From Streptomyces griseus (GTDB lineage: Bacteria; Actinomycetota; Actinomycetes; Streptomycetales; Streptomycetaceae): DNA of 64,000 nt. A program made the position numbers and the translations under genes. The stretch spans positions 62,001 through 126,000 of the forward strand of contig NZ_UAVD01000007.1 in assembly GCF_900460065.1 (NCBI RefSeq), in the 5' to 3' direction. Position 1 is the stretch's first letter. Each line of letters opens with the position of its first letter. This document shows, one piece after another, positions 25,656 through 34,670 of this stretch. The notes beneath the pieces were generated by a model. The model saw only the letters and a program-made list of their open reading frames with translations. It made no database searches and had not been told where the DNA came from.

Positions 25656-26900
25656 CTAACGGTTCCCGTCGAACAGCGCCGCGGCGGTGAACAGCTCGAC
25701 CCCGACGGTGATGGCTTCCTCGTCCACGTCGAAGTTGCCGCGGTGCAGGTCGAGGCCGCGCGTGTCGCCGGGGGTCCGGACGCCGAGGCGGGCCATCGCG
25801 CCGGGCACCCGCTCCAGGTACCAGGAGAAGTCCTCGCCGCCCAGGCTCTGCTCGGTGTCCTCGATCGCGTACGATCCGCGGCGCTCGGTCATCGCGGCGT
25901 CCAGCAGCCCGATGGACTCGGCGTCGTTCACCACGGGCGGCACCCCGCGCACGTAGTTGATGACGGTCTTGGCCCGGTGCATTCCGGCCACCTCGTCGAT
26001 GGCGTCGTGCACCAGGTCGGGAGCCGTGCGCCAGGCGTCCAGGTCCAGGCAGCGGACCGTGCCGGAGAGCTCGGCGTGCTGCGGGATGACATTGGGGGCG
26101 TGCCCGGTCTCCAGCCGCCCCCACGTCACCGCGAGCCCGGAGCGGGCGTCGACCCGGCGGGCGAGCAGCGCGGGCACGTCGACGGCGATCCGGGCGGCGG
26201 CGGTGACCAGGTCGGTGGTCAGGTGCGGCCGGGCGGTGTGCCCGCCGGGCCCGTCGAGCGTGACCTCCAGCCGGTCGCAGGCCGAGGTGATGGCCCCGAC
26301 CCGCAGCCCGATCCGCCCGACGTCGACCTTCGGGTCGCAGTGCACGCCGATGATCCGCCCGACGCCTTCCAGCACCCCGGACTCGATGGCGTCGAGCGCG
26401 CCGCCGGGCAGGACCTCCTCGGCGGGCTGGAAGATCAGCCGCACGGCGTTGGGCAGCAGCCCCTCCCGGTCGAGGTCCGCGAGCACCAGCCCCGCCCCGA
26501 GCACGGTGGTGGTGTGCACGTCGTGGCCGCAGGCGTGCGCCCGGTCGGGCACGGTGGACCGGTAGGGCACGCCCGCCTTGGTGTCCGGGATCGGCAGCGC
26601 GTCGATGTCCGCCCGCAACGCCAGCATGGGCGTCACCCCGTCCCACTCCCCCACGTCGCACATGAGCCCGGTCCCGACGGCGAGCACCTTCGGTTCGAGC
26701 CCGGCCTTCTCCAGCCGGTCCTTGATGGCCGCGGTGGTGCGGAACTCCTGGTTGCCCAGCTCGGGGTGCATGTGCAGATCCCGGCGGAAGGCGATCAGCT
26801 CGGCACGCAGTTCGTCGGAGAGTCTGCCGGGCAGCGCACCTCCCCCGGGCTGGCCGGCCGGGTGGTGGGGGCGGGAGGCGCGGGACTTCAACTGGTTCAC
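25656..26900 (-). CDS. M20-family amidohydrolase (N-acyl-amino-acid / hippurate hydrolase type)
   Basis: 414 residues. Family landmarks: FRRDLHMHPELGNQEF near residue 40, LRADIDALP, ACGHDVHTTTVLGAG (metal His and Asp), FQPAEEVLPGGA (catalytic Glu-Glu), GVHCDP and the C-terminal LGGEDFSWYLE. All metal ligands of the AmiA/HipO subgroup are visible. It should cleave an N-acyl bond of a small amide or peptide in the cytoplasm. The first 25 residues are Pro/Gly-rich and variable, so a later start is possible. It follows bmpA's promoter region on the same strand, but a link to nucleoside use is only positional. Confidence 0.88.
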   Translation of the reverse strand: MNQLKSRASRPHHPAGQPGGGALPGRLSDELRAELIAFRRDLHMHPELGNQEFRTTAAIKDRLEKAGLEPKVLAVGTGLMCDVGEWDGVTPMLALRADIDALPIPDTKAGVPYRSTVPDRAHACGHDVHTTTVLGAGLVLADLDREGLLPNAVRLIFQPAEEVLPGGALDAIESGVLEGVGRIIGVHCDPKVDVGRIGLRVGAITSACDRLEVTLDGPGGHTARPHLTTDLVTAAARIAVDVPALLARRVDARSGLAVTWGRLETGHAPNVIPQHAELSGTVRCLDLDAWRTAPDLVHDAIDEVAGMHRAKTVINYVRGVPPVVNDAESIGLLDAAMTERRGSYAIEDTEQSLGGEDFSWYLERVPGAMARLGVRTPGDTRGLDLHRGNFDVDEEAITVGVELFTAAALFDGNR

Positions 26901-27007
26901 CTTATGAAGCGTAGGCCCCTTCCCCCCTCAACTGGCCACAGATCAACAAAACTTCAGCCGCTCAGGCGTACAAATTTCCCGTGCGCGCGTGTGACGCAGG
27001 GTGGTTG

Positions 27008-27019
27008 CGGGTATACCCG
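27008..27019. promoter_or_regulatory. 12-bp palindrome in the 26901-27207 divergent intergenic region
   Basis: The 307-base gap separates the divergent M20 and 27208 genes and must carry both promoters. The only notable element is the perfect palindrome CGGGTATACCCG, a possible operator. The left part (26908-26990) is visibly lower in GC. No further gene is supported. Confidence 0.35.
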
Positions 27020-27207
27020 TTCGCTTTTCGGCCGGGCGGGAACGGAGGCGCCTGCACCGTCGCGCGCGGGGTGCGGCCCCCTCGGCGGCCCCGGTGACCG
27101 GCGCGTACGGCGGGCGGGCCGGCCGGCCGCCGACGCGCGCCCCGCGGCCCGGTCGGGTTGGCCTGGACTATTGCGGACGGTTGGGGGATGTCGGATGATT
27201 CTCGGCC

Positions 27208-28314
27208 GTGACGATCTTCCTCGCCGCCGTGCTCGGCGCGCTCCTCCTCGTGCTCCACAGAGTCCTCGTCTCCCCCCGGCGCCTCGCCCGTTGGGTCGAC
27301 GAGAGCTTCGTGGCCGCCGACTACGGTCTCGTACCCCGCGAGGAGCTCGACGCACAGCGCTCCGGCCCGCCCCCTGCGCCGTATCGGATCAAGGAGATGC
27401 AGGCGGTGGCCGACGCCGCCTGGGAGGGGCACTGGCAGGTGGCCGAGGCGTACGTCGAGGCGGCCGGCCGGGACTGGGACGAGCGGTGGTCGCGGACCGA
27501 GTTCCTCCAGCAGGTGGCCTCGGAGGACGACGCCTGGCTCGACGCGTGGCGCGCGGCCAGGCCCTCGAACGGTGACGCGGCGACCGTCCACGCCGGGCTG
27601 ATGGTGCACCGGGCCTGGGAGATCCGTGGCACCGCGTACGCCGACGCGGTCCCGCGGGAACGGATGAACACCTTCCGTGCCCTCCTGCCTGCCGCGATCG
27701 AACAGGCGCGTCAGGCCGCCGGGCTCGACCCCGAGAACCCGGGCCCCTGGGTCGTCATGGTCACCGCCGCCCGCGGAGCGGGGTACCGGCGCGAACAGTT
27801 CCAGCCGCTCTGGGACGGCCTGGTCGCCCGGGCTCCGCACCACTACGCGGGTCACTGGCAGGGCCTCCAGTACTGGTGCGCCAAGTGGCTCGGCAGCGAC
27901 AGGCTGATGAGGGCGTTCGCCGAGGCGGCCGTGCGGCAGGCTCCGCCCGGCAGCCCGCTCGCCGGTCTGCACCTCCACGCGCTGGAAGAACTGGCCGAGC
28001 GGACGGGGTCTTCCGCGCTGCCCGCCGGCCGCAGGGCGAAGGGGCTCCTCACCGAGGTCGCGGCTTCCCTCGCCGAGGTCGCCCCCGACAACGAGCACCT
28101 GCCCGCGCTGCGTCACCTGCTGGCGCACCACATGGTCCGGACGAAGATGTACGCCGCCGCGCTGGAGCAGTTCCGGCTGATAGGCCCGTGGTGCGGGGCC
28201 CGCCCCTGGCGCGAGGGCGACGACCCGGTGAGGGCCTTCGAGCTCGCCCGGGGCACCGCGGCGAAGCTGTCCGGGACGGGCCCGGCCCCCCGGGGCCAGG
28301 GCTCCGTCATCTGA
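27208..28314 (+). CDS. Protein of unknown function, helical/TPR-like, N-terminally membrane anchored
   Basis: 368 residues from GTG 27208. A hydrophobic N-terminal helix (TIFLAAVLGALLLVLHRVLV) is likely a membrane anchor. The rest is helical, with repeating pairs such as GHWQVAEAYVEAAGRDWDERWSRTEF and AAIEQARQAAGLDPENPGPWVVMVTAARG, reminiscent of tetratricopeptide-type packing; W and A residues recur at helix positions. The last 20 residues are Gly/Pro-rich. No enzyme motif is seen. The gene at 28358 follows by 43 bases and could be co-transcribed. Confidence 0.65.
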   Translation: MTIFLAAVLGALLLVLHRVLVSPRRLARWVDESFVAADYGLVPREELDAQRSGPPPAPYRIKEMQAVADAAWEGHWQVAEAYVEAAGRDWDERWSRTEFLQQVASEDDAWLDAWRAARPSNGDAATVHAGLMVHRAWEIRGTAYADAVPRERMNTFRALLPAAIEQARQAAGLDPENPGPWVVMVTAARGAGYRREQFQPLWDGLVARAPHHYAGHWQGLQYWCAKWLGSDRLMRAFAEAAVRQAPPGSPLAGLHLHALEELAERTGSSALPAGRRAKGLLTEVAASLAEVAPDNEHLPALRHLLAHHMVRTKMYAAALEQFRLIGPWCGARPWREGDDPVRAFELARGTAAKLSGTGPAPRGQGSVI

Positions 28315-28357
28315 TGCGGACGGCCGGCACCCCGTCCCCGGGAGAGAGGCGGCACCC

Positions 28358-28795
28358 GTGAGCGGTCCCGACGACAGCCCGTCCGTCCTCTACGCGTCCG
28401 AGCGCACGTTCCGTGTCTGGCGGTACGGGGTCGGGCACTCGCACCTGCTGCTCCGCTCCCTGCCGGACGGCGAGGACACCACGCAGCTCGACCTGCGCTT
28501 CGAGATGGTCCGCGCCATGCGGCTCGTCACCCGCTACGAGGCGCTCCGCGTCGTCTCCGTCGACGCGGGCGAGTTCTCGCGCGTCTTCGCGGAGTCGGGT
28601 GTTCCGCCCGTCCGGCGGCACACGCAGCTCGTCGTCGGGCTGCGCTCCCGCACCGGCACGGGGTACGTGCAGTGCGGGCGCGTGGTCCTGGACCGCCGGG
28701 AGGGGCGGACGTGCGACGGAGAGGATCCGCCCGGTCCCCGGGACGTGGTCTGGAGTCTGCGGCCCGGTGGTCCCGTGCCTCCGTCCTCGCCCTGA
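28358..28795 (+). CDS. Protein of unknown function
   Basis: 145 residues from GTG 28358, with GAGAGAGG-type purines about 12 bases upstream. Mixed composition, no signal peptide or membrane helix. Visible segments are VLYASERTFRVWRYGVGHSHLLLRS and TQLDLRFEMVRAMRLVTRYEALRVV, which suggest a small alpha/beta fold. The tail is Pro-rich. It may be in an operon with the preceding gene. I do not recognise the family; GC bias supports coding. Confidence 0.6.
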   Translation: MSGPDDSPSVLYASERTFRVWRYGVGHSHLLLRSLPDGEDTTQLDLRFEMVRAMRLVTRYEALRVVSVDAGEFSRVFAESGVPPVRRHTQLVVGLRSRTGTGYVQCGRVVLDRREGRTCDGEDPPGPRDVVWSLRPGGPVPPSSP

Positions 28796-28813
28796 CCCAC
28801 CGCGGCGGGGGCC

Positions 28814-29848
28814 CTACGCGTGGGCCGTCGAGGTCAGCCGCTGCACCCCCCGCGCCGTCTCCGTGACCCCGCTCAGGAAGCCCTGCGCGCGCGGCGAGGC
28901 CGTGGCGCGGAGCCACTCCGGGGCGATGTCGCAGACCGCGACGTTCACGCCCGTGCCGGCCAGGGCCAGCGGGAGGGTGTGGACGACCGTGGAGGGGAAG
29001 CTGACGATCGTGCGGCCGATGGGGCCGCGGCGGGCGATGAGCTCCAGGGGGAGGTCCGGGCGGACGATCTCCAGGCCGGTGGCGGCTTCCAGGGCGTGGA
29101 GCTTCTCGGCGGACTCGCGGCGGTGGGCGAAGTAGCGGGTGGCTCCGTGGGCGCGGGCCAGGGCCGTGACGGCCTCCTGGTACGGGACGGGGTCGACGAC
29201 GCCCGTCTCGACCAGGGAGGTGCCGACCAGGTCCGCGCCCCTGCCGATGCTGGGCGGGCCGAAGCGGGCCCGGGTCCAGGCGAAGGTGTTCGGGGTGACC
29301 GCGATGCCGGGCGGAGCCTCGACCGGCATGGCGGTGAACACCTGGACCGTGTGGTGCTCCGTCGGGGTGAAGCGGCGGCGGGCCGTCGCCGTCACCGGGG
29401 CCAGGACCAGTTCACGCGGTCCCGTGCGGCCCCGGCGGTGCCAGCGCGCCAGCCGTTCGCCCCGGGCCAGCTGGGCGACGAACTCCATGGTGGCCGTGCC
29501 GTCGTCGACCACCGTGAGGTGATCGGCGCGGACCAGGGTCAGCAGGAGCTGCACATAGCGGGAGAACGGGTCGCCGATCACGATGTGGTCCGCGCGCCGG
29601 ACCAGGCCGGCCAGGGCGCGCAGGGCCTTCAGGGGGGCGCCGGACTCGCCGCGCGCCTCCTGCCAGCGGACCGTGATGCCCTCGTCGCGGGCCAGCTCCG
29701 CCATCCGGCGCAGCTGACCGCGCGACATCGGGTCGACCGGGGGGAGGACGACGACCGTGGTGCCGGCCGGATCGTCTCCCCCCTGGGTGTGAACCCACTC
29801 CAGGACGTTCAGGAGCTGGACCGGGCTCTCGACGAAGGCGAGGTTCAC
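28814..29848 (-). CDS. Polysaccharide-biosynthesis protein, glycosyltransferase-like, in the nonulosonate locus
   Basis: 344 residues. It opens with NLAFVESPVQLLNVLEW, a start common to bacterial sialyl/polysialyltransferase-like proteins of the GT52/polyST type. Further signs are IVIGDPFSRYVQLLLTLVRADHLTVVDDGT and PSTVVHTLPLALAG, the latter near the usual nucleotide-sugar site. It is 10 bases downstream of neuB on the same strand, so likely acts in transferring CMP-nonulosonate. Family call is by pattern only; the acceptor is unknown. Confidence 0.65.
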   Translation of the reverse strand: MNLAFVESPVQLLNVLEWVHTQGGDDPAGTTVVVLPPVDPMSRGQLRRMAELARDEGITVRWQEARGESGAPLKALRALAGLVRRADHIVIGDPFSRYVQLLLTLVRADHLTVVDDGTATMEFVAQLARGERLARWHRRGRTGPRELVLAPVTATARRRFTPTEHHTVQVFTAMPVEAPPGIAVTPNTFAWTRARFGPPSIGRGADLVGTSLVETGVVDPVPYQEAVTALARAHGATRYFAHRRESAEKLHALEAATGLEIVRPDLPLELIARRGPIGRTIVSFPSTVVHTLPLALAGTGVNVAVCDIAPEWLRATASPRAQGFLSGVTETARGVQRLTSTAHA

Positions 29849-29858
29849 CGGTCGGCGC

Positions 29859-30791
29859 TCAGACCGCGACCGGCTCGGGGGCCGGCGCGTTCTCGGTCTC
29901 GGCGACGACGCCCGCGACGCGGCGGAGCTTCTTCATCGGGCCGAGCTCGGACTCGTACACCTTCTTGACGCCGTCGCCGAGCGACTGCTCGATGGTGCGG
30001 ATGTCGCGGACCAGGCGGGTCAGGCCCTGCGGCTCGACGGAGGCGGCCTGGTCGGAGCCCCACATGGCGCGGTCCAGGGTGATGTGGCGCTCGACGAACG
30101 TGGCGCCGAGCGCGACGGCGGCCAGCGTGGTCTGGAGGCCCGTCTCGTGGCCGGAGTAGCCGATCGGGACGTTCGGGTACTCCTGCTGGAGGGTGTTGAT
30201 GACCCGCAGGTTCAGCTCCTCGGCCTTCGCCGGGTACGTGGACGTGGCGTGGCAGAGCAGGATGTTGTCCGAACCGAGGACCTCGACCGCGTGGCGGATC
30301 TGCTTCGGGGTCGACATGCCCGTGGAGAGGATGACCGTGCGGCCGGTGGCGCGCAGGGCGCGCAGCAGCTCGTCGTCGGTGAGGGACGCGGACGCCACCT
30401 TGTGGGCGGGGACGTCGAACTTCTCCAGGAAGGCGACGGCCTCGGTGTCCCACGGGGAGGCGAACCAGTCGATGCCGCGCTCGGCGCAGTGCTCGGCGAT
30501 GGCGGTGTACTCGGCCTCGCCGAACTCGACGCGGTGGCGGTAGTCGATGTACGTCATCCGGCCCCAGGGGGTGTCGCGCTCGATGTCCCACTGGTCGCGC
30601 GGGGTGCAGATCTCCGGGGTGCGCTTCTGGAACTTGACGGCGTCGCAGCCGGCTTCGGCGGCGGCGTCGATCAGCGCGATGGCGTTGTCGAGGTCGCCGT
30701 TGTGGTTGATGCCGATCTCGCCGGTGATGTAGACGGGGTTGCCGGGGCCGGCGGTGCGGGTGCCGAAGGTGCGCAGGCGGGAGGTGCTCAT
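29859..30791 (-). CDS. neuB: Nonulosonate (Kdn/sialic-acid-type) synthase, NeuB, without SAF domain
   Basis: 310 residues. NeuB condenses phosphoenolpyruvate with a mannose-type sugar to a nine-carbon nonulosonate. The TIM barrel is clear: YITGEIGINHNGDLDNAIALID, AVKFQKRTPE, FASPWDTEAVAFLE, HKVASASLTDDELL, ILSTGMST, LCHATSTYPA, IGYSGHETG and ATFVERHITLDRAMWGSD. Bacterial NeuB is normally about 345 residues with a C-terminal antifreeze-like (SAF) domain that caps the neighbouring subunit; here only about 30 variable residues follow the barrel. The adjacent cytidylyltransferase-phosphatase fusion favours a phosphorylated substrate (mannose 6-phosphate to Kdn 9-phosphate). That is inference. Confidence 0.87.
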   Translation of the reverse strand: MSTSRLRTFGTRTAGPGNPVYITGEIGINHNGDLDNAIALIDAAAEAGCDAVKFQKRTPEICTPRDQWDIERDTPWGRMTYIDYRHRVEFGEAEYTAIAEHCAERGIDWFASPWDTEAVAFLEKFDVPAHKVASASLTDDELLRALRATGRTVILSTGMSTPKQIRHAVEVLGSDNILLCHATSTYPAKAEELNLRVINTLQQEYPNVPIGYSGHETGLQTTLAAVALGATFVERHITLDRAMWGSDQAASVEPQGLTRLVRDIRTIEQSLGDGVKKVYESELGPMKKLRRVAGVVAETENAPAPEPVAV

Positions 30792-30803
30792 GGTGGTGCT
30801 TCC

Positions 30804-32096
30804 TTACGTGGTGGGGACTGTGGGGTCAGGGGTGTTGGTGGTGGTGAGGGTGGGGCCCAGCAGCCAGGCCGCGATCTCGCGGATGGCGCCGTAGCCGCCG
30901 GGGGTGGTCGTGACGGCGCGCGCGGCGGCGCGTACCGAGTCGTGGGCGCTCGCGACGGCGACGGGCCAGCCGGCCAGCGAGAAGCAGGGCAGGTCGTTGA
31001 CGTCGTTGCCGACGTAGAGGACCCGGTCGGGGGCGATGGAGTGCTCGTCGCACCAGCGCTTCAGCGCCTCGTCCTTGCGGTCGATGCCGTGCAGGACGGG
31101 GATCCGGAGCTTGCGGGCGCGGGCGGCGACGACCGGGTTCTGCTCGGTGGAGAGGATCAGGAGGGGGACCCCGGCCTTGCGCAGCGCGGCGATGCCGAGC
31201 CCGTCGCCCCGGTGCACGGCGACGGTCTCGCGGCCGTCGGAGTCGATCATGACCCGGTCGTCGGTCTGGGTGCCGTCGAAGTCGAGGACGACCGCGTCCA
31301 CGTCCCCGAGGGAGGGCAGCGGGGAGGGGTCGAGGAGCGGGGCGAGCGCGCGGGCGCGGGCCAGGTCGTGCGGGTCGTCGATCTCCAGCACCCGGGCCGG
31401 GTCGGTGGGGACCAGGGCGGTGTGGCCGAAGAAGCGGTGGCGGTGGGTGCGGAAGCCCGCGGCGTCCATCGCGTAGGCGGCGCCGGTCTCCAGGTGGTCC
31501 TGGGGGCGGTCCTGGCGGCGGGGGCGTACGGACTTGTCGTGGTTGACGCCGTACGTGCCCTCCTCGACCGCGTGCCCGTCGCGCCAGACGAATCCGTGGA
31601 ACGGGGCGACCGTGACGGCCGTGTCCGCCCCTTCGCGGGCCACCGCCCTGGCGACCCCGTCGATGTCGTCGCGGGAGACGAACGGGCTGGTGCACTGGAC
31701 GAGGAGGACCACGTCGACGGTGCGGGCGCGCTCGGCCTCGTAGACGTCCATCGCGTGCAGCACGGCCGCTTCGCTGGTGGCCGTGTCGCCCGCGATGGCG
31801 GCGGGGCGCTCGACGCAGTGCAGCCGGTGGGCGGCGCGGAGGTCGGCGGCGGCGGTGCGGGCGGCCTCGGCGATCGCCCCGTCGTCGGTGGTGACGACGA
31901 CGTCGGTGACCTCGGGGGCGGCGAGCGCGGCGCGGACGGCACGGGCGACCAGGGGGATGCCGCCGACCTCGGCGAGGTTCTTGGCGGGGACGCCCTTGGA
32001 TCCGCCGCGGGCGGGGATCACGGCGAGGACGGTCGGGGTCGGGGGCGGCTGCATCGCTGCTCCTGGTGTCATGGCGGTGGCTGAAGGGGTGGTCAC
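30804..32096 (-). CDS. CMP-nonulosonate cytidylyltransferase fused to a KdsC-like HAD phosphatase
   Basis: 430 residues from GTG 32096, which overlaps the preceding stop (GTGA). Residues about 22-245 are a NeuA-type transferase: AVIPARGGSKGVPAKNL (residues 25-41, CTP binding), VVTTDDGAIA, RPAAIAGDTATSE and VLLVQCTSPF. Residues about 265-415 are a HAD phosphatase: Asp272 and Asp274 in LDFDGTQTDD, LILSTEQN, and GNDVNDLPCF. The HAD catalytic pair is kept. Vertebrate CMP-sialate synthetases carry a similar C-terminal domain. In this locus the phosphatase half could dephosphorylate Kdn 9-phosphate and the transferase half activate Kdn to CMP-Kdn. Confidence 0.88.
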   Translation of the reverse strand: MTTPSATAMTPGAAMQPPPTPTVLAVIPARGGSKGVPAKNLAEVGGIPLVARAVRAALAAPEVTDVVVTTDDGAIAEAARTAAADLRAAHRLHCVERPAAIAGDTATSEAAVLHAMDVYEAERARTVDVVLLVQCTSPFVSRDDIDGVARAVAREGADTAVTVAPFHGFVWRDGHAVEEGTYGVNHDKSVRPRRQDRPQDHLETGAAYAMDAAGFRTHRHRFFGHTALVPTDPARVLEIDDPHDLARARALAPLLDPSPLPSLGDVDAVVLDFDGTQTDDRVMIDSDGRETVAVHRGDGLGIAALRKAGVPLLILSTEQNPVVAARARKLRIPVLHGIDRKDEALKRWCDEHSIAPDRVLYVGNDVNDLPCFSLAGWPVAVASAHDSVRAAARAVTTTPGGYGAIREIAAWLLGPTLTTTNTPDPTVPTT

Positions 32097-33478
32097 AGCT
32101 CCCCCATCCGGCGGATCACGGGGGCGACGCGCTGGACGCCCTGGCGGTAGGCGCCCCGGGCCGCGTTGCGGACGGTCTCGCGCACCGCGCCCCGGACCCG
32201 GCCGGGCTCCCGCGACGCGGCCGCGCCGGGCAGCGGGGTGCCGTCGGGGGCCAGGTGGTGGCGGCCGAGGATGCCGGGGAGGTAGCCGGGGGCGGTGGCG
32301 GGTGTGTAGTAGGGGGCCAGGGGCGCCGGTTCGCCCGCGTCGAGCAGGGCGGTGACCTTGGCGCGGGCCGTGTCGTAGGCGGTGCCGTACGAGCCGTCGG
32401 CGGCGACGCCCTGCCCGGCGACCCACGCCGTGTCGGGCCGGGGCCGGATCCCGCCGTCGAGCGTGTCCCAGGAGGTCAGGAGTCCGGAGCCGACGAAGTG
32501 GTGGTTGCCGAGGGGCTCCCGTACGCCGAGGTCGGTGAGGATCGCGGTCGGGATGCGGCGGTGCAGGGACTCCAGCGCGGCCGTGGAGGAGACCGTGACC
32601 AGGAGGTCGGTGCGGTCCAGCACCTCGCCCATGTGCCCGTACACCAGGCGGAAGTTGGGCGGCAGACCGCCGGGCAGCCGCTGCGCGAGCTTCTGGTAGG
32701 GCAGTTCCTCGATGTGCGTGGTGTGCTCGCCGGGCTTGGAGCGCAGCTTGAGCAGCACCTCGCGGCGCGGGTGCAGCCGGGCGTGCTCGACGAGCCTGCG
32801 CAGCAGGTACGTACGGTCGGCGCGGGAGGCCGGTACGGAGGGCTGGGCGGCGAACACCACCGTGTCGCGGCCCTCTTCGGGCCGGTACGGGGCTCCGCCC
32901 AGGAAGGGGAGGGCGGCCTCGGTGACGGCCGAGGCGTCGGCGCCCACCCCCTCGTACACCGCGCGGAACCGTTCCGCGTCGTGGGCCGAGTTGGCGAGGA
33001 CGACGTCCGCGCCGTGCCGCAGGAGGAGGCCGTCGGCGAGCTTCTCGTAGACGACTCCGACGTATCCGGTGACGACGACGGGCCGGCGCGGCAGGCCGAG
33101 GGCGGCGATTCCGTGCAGCATGGCCTGGACGCCACCGCCGACGAGGGCGAGGACGACGAGGTCGTATCCCTCGTCGCGCACGGTGTGCAGGAACTCGACG
33201 GCGGTGACCTCGCGGACCCGCTCGGCGTCGATCCCGACCTCGCCGACCTCCGCGAGCTGGCGGGGGGTCGGGGTGGCCCGGCCGCGCAGCAGCAGCCCGC
33301 TGACCTCGACGGGGTGCACTCCCCGTCCGTCCCCGGCGGCCTCGGCGGTCAGGCGGCGCGCGGTGAGCGCGCCCCATTTCCACCGGGTGTCGGAGTCGGC
33401 GAGGACGGCGACCCGGAGCGCCGGTCGGGCGGCGGGGGTCTCGGCCGGTTCGGCCTCATGGCTGGTACGTGGGGGCAC
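32093..33478 (-). CDS. Glycosyltransferase-like protein of the nonulosonate locus (DUF6716-type)
   Basis: About 461 residues from GTG 33478. The protein begins with RVAVLADSDTRWKWGALTARRL and contains VTGYVGVVYEKLADGLLLRHGADVVLANSAHD, KLRSKPGEHTTHIEELPYQ and VSSTAALESLHRRIPTAILTDLG. Its Rossmann-like two-domain pattern resembles GT-B transferases, and I associate it with DUF6716-type proteins of Streptomyces wall-polymer loci. No ribosome site precedes GTG 33478; TTG 33517 is an alternative and a leaderless message is possible. The last 50 residues are basic. It overlaps the NeuA-HAD gene, so is made with it. Confidence 0.68.
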   Translation of the reverse strand: MPPRTSHEAEPAETPAARPALRVAVLADSDTRWKWGALTARRLTAEAAGDGRGVHPVEVSGLLLRGRATPTPRQLAEVGEVGIDAERVREVTAVEFLHTVRDEGYDLVVLALVGGGVQAMLHGIAALGLPRRPVVVTGYVGVVYEKLADGLLLRHGADVVLANSAHDAERFRAVYEGVGADASAVTEAALPFLGGAPYRPEEGRDTVVFAAQPSVPASRADRTYLLRRLVEHARLHPRREVLLKLRSKPGEHTTHIEELPYQKLAQRLPGGLPPNFRLVYGHMGEVLDRTDLLVTVSSTAALESLHRRIPTAILTDLGVREPLGNHHFVGSGLLTSWDTLDGGIRPRPDTAWVAGQGVAADGSYGTAYDTARAKVTALLDAGEPAPLAPYYTPATAPGYLPGILGRHHLAPDGTPLPGAAASREPGRVRGAVRETVRNAARGAYRQGVQRVAPVIRRMGEL

Positions 33479-33680
33479 GTCGAAGAAGTTAGGAAGGCAT
33501 TTCGATGCGCGGCCCAACGCGATGGCAACAGATGGTTAACAGCGAGCCGACGATTGGGGAGTGGCCCCGAATACGCCCTCAATTCCCGTTACGGAAAAGG
33601 CGATTCACCTGTGCGCCGGGCTTTGTTCACCTCCTGGGCGCATTGCGGAAAAGGAAAGGGCCACAGCCGCACCTAACGTG

Positions 33681-34670
33681 ATGCGCGTGGTTAAGCTCTC
33701 CGTCATCGTGCCGTTCTTCAACGTGCAGACCTACGCGCCCGACACCCTCAGAAGTCTGCGGGCCAACGCCCGCGAGGACTTCGAGTTCCTTCTCGTCGAC
33801 GACTGTTCGACCGACGGGACACCCCGGCTGCTGCGCCGGGCCGCCGACGAGATTCCCGGAGCGGTACTGCTGCGGCACGAGGTGAACGGCGGTCTCGCGA
33901 CCGCGCGCAACACCGGCCTGGCGGCGGCGCGCGGCGAGTACATCGCCTTCCTCGACGGCGACGACTGGCTGGCCCCCGGGCACTACGCACGGCTGGTGGC
34001 CAGGACCGAGGCGCTGGGCTGCGACTTCGTGCGCACCGACCACGTCCGGGCGGACGGCAGGACGCGGACGGTGCGCCGGGTCCCGCACGGGCCGCACGGG
34101 GTGGTGAGCGACCCCCGGGCGGCGATCCTGCCCGCCCACCGCACCACTTCGGTGGACTACGCGTTCGCCTGGGCGGGCCTCTACCACCGGCGGCTGCTGG
34201 ACCGGGGGCTGCTGCACTTCACCGACGGGCTGCGCACGGCCGAGGACCGGCCGTGGATCTGGCGGCTGCACCGGGAGGCGGAATCCTTCGCCACCCTGGG
34301 CCTGCTCAGCCATTTCTACCGGCGCGGAGTGGCCACGTCACTGACCCGGATCGGCGATGTGCGGCGGCTCGATTTCCTGCGCGCTTTCGACCAGGTGATC
34401 GCCGAGACGGCCGCCGACCGTGACGCGGACGCTCTGCTGCCGAAGGCCGTACGCACGTATTGCGCGGTCATCGCCCATCATCTGGGCGCCCTCGACGCAT
34501 GCGAACCGGCCGTGGCCCGCGAACTGAAGTCGCGCGGCGCGGCGGCCCTGGGACGCCTGCCGCAGCGGCTCCTGGACGAGGCGCTCGACGCCATGGACGT
34601 GACACGAGCGACCCGGGTGCGCAGGCTGCGCCGCCGTCCGGTCGCCGCGAAGGGGGCCTCGGCCGCATGA
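33681..34670 (+). CDS. Family 2 glycosyltransferase, first copy of a paired cassette
   Basis: 329 residues from ATG 33681; GTG 33678 directly before it is equally possible. GT-A fold: KLSVIVPFFNVQTYAPDTLRSL, FEFLLVDDCSTDGTPRLL, NGGLATARNTGLAAARGEYIAFLDGDDW (D-x-D as DGDDW), then RTAEDRPWIWRL near the catalytic acid. Cytoplasmic, membrane-associated transferase expected. The protein at 42516-43502 is clearly homologous along its full length (same DGDDW, TAEDR-WIW and YRRGV-TSLT). It overlaps the next gene by ATGA and the two form a unit whose counterpart lies at the other end of the locus. Confidence 0.87.
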   Translation: MRVVKLSVIVPFFNVQTYAPDTLRSLRANAREDFEFLLVDDCSTDGTPRLLRRAADEIPGAVLLRHEVNGGLATARNTGLAAARGEYIAFLDGDDWLAPGHYARLVARTEALGCDFVRTDHVRADGRTRTVRRVPHGPHGVVSDPRAAILPAHRTTSVDYAFAWAGLYHRRLLDRGLLHFTDGLRTAEDRPWIWRLHREAESFATLGLLSHFYRRGVATSLTRIGDVRRLDFLRAFDQVIAETAADRDADALLPKAVRTYCAVIAHHLGALDACEPAVARELKSRGAAALGRLPQRLLDEALDAMDVTRATRVRRLRRRPVAAKGASAA

